Origin: Ruminococcaceae bacterium UBA5905
GTDB lineage: Bacteria > Bacillota > Clostridia > Oscillospirales > Acutalibacteraceae
Reading direction: 5' to 3'
Length of the DNA stretch: 6,249 nucleotides
NCBI GenBank assembly: GCA_002431285.1
Contig: DJEF01000005.1
Location: 1-6,249, forward strand
Both the position numbers and the translations under genes were made by a program. Shown piece after piece: positions 6,244-6,249 of the stretch. Under the pieces are notes generated by a model. It saw only the letters and a list, made by a program, of their open reading frames with translations. It was not told where the DNA came from and ran no database searches. The first letter of the stretch is position 1. Each line of letters opens with the position of its first letter.

Positions 6244-6249
6244 AGCCCA

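Larger units (their letters stand above)
5996..6249. repeat. Modular palindromic repeat array downstream of infB (runs off window)
   Basis: From the last codons of infB to the window end, nearly every base belongs to an inverted repeat. The order is hairpin A (5996-6024), junction unit 1 (6026-6089), linker (6090-6108), hairpin B (6109-6133), junction unit 2 (6137-6199), linker (6200-6218), hairpin C (6219-6243), then the bases AGCCCA, which may begin a third unit. The period is 110-111 bp. The two linkers match at 16 of 19 positions (both start CGGGT and end CCGATTT). No ORF and no stem followed by a U tract is visible. I do not recognise the family. The architecture resembles modular intergenic elements such as streptococcal BOX or enterobacterial BIME in style only. 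Both strands would fold, so the orientation is unknown. Confidence 0.88.

Noticed and set aside
5996..6249. CRISPR array or integron attC sites
   Set aside because: There are no identical short repeats with unique spacers, and no attC core or attC-like pairing pattern. The period is ~110 bp with paired, diverging arms.

Overview
The window looks like part of a GC-rich Gram-positive chromosome, most likely a Clostridia-class member of the Bacillota (possibly an Oscillospiraceae/Ruminococcaceae-type gut commensal; this placement is inference). The evidence is the gene order rimP-nusA-rnpM(ylxR)-ylxQ-infB, the short NusA without C-terminal AR repeats, the AGGAGG-type ribosome binding sites and the strong G/C preference at third codon positions.

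Layout. On the minus strand at the left edge are azlC and azlD (1006 down to 12), the two subunits of a branched-chain amino acid exporter, overlapping by ATGA. A 330-base divergent intergenic region (1007-1336) holds a minus-strand sigma-A-type promoter for azlCD, a plus-strand extended -10 promoter for the rimP operon, and a leader with a 12-bp GCGA-tetraloop hairpin plus a second small hairpin. From 1337 to 6004 five tightly packed plus-strand genes form the classical nusA-infB operon: RimP (30S maturation), NusA (transcription elongation/termination), RnpM/YlxR (RNA-binding RNase P modulator), YlxQ (L7Ae-like RNA-binding protein) and IF2 (initiation GTPase). Spacing is short or overlapping throughout, and infB starts in an ATGA overlap with ylxQ. 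These genes couple transcription, RNA processing, ribosome assembly and translation initiation.

The unusual part is the last ~250 bases. Immediately after, and partly inside, the 3' end of infB lies a modular array of perfect inverted repeats. Two ~110-bp units each fold as an 11-bp closing stem enclosing two adjacent hairpins, and 3-nt-loop hairpins alternate with them. Between the two units every stem difference except one is compensated on the opposite arm (seven covarying pairs by hand count), while a CTGA[A/G]C loop sequence is conserved. The array runs into the window edge, occupies the place where rbfA would usually be expected, and contains no visible gene or canonical terminator. I do not recognise it as a named family. 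It is the best candidate here for an undescribed structured element.
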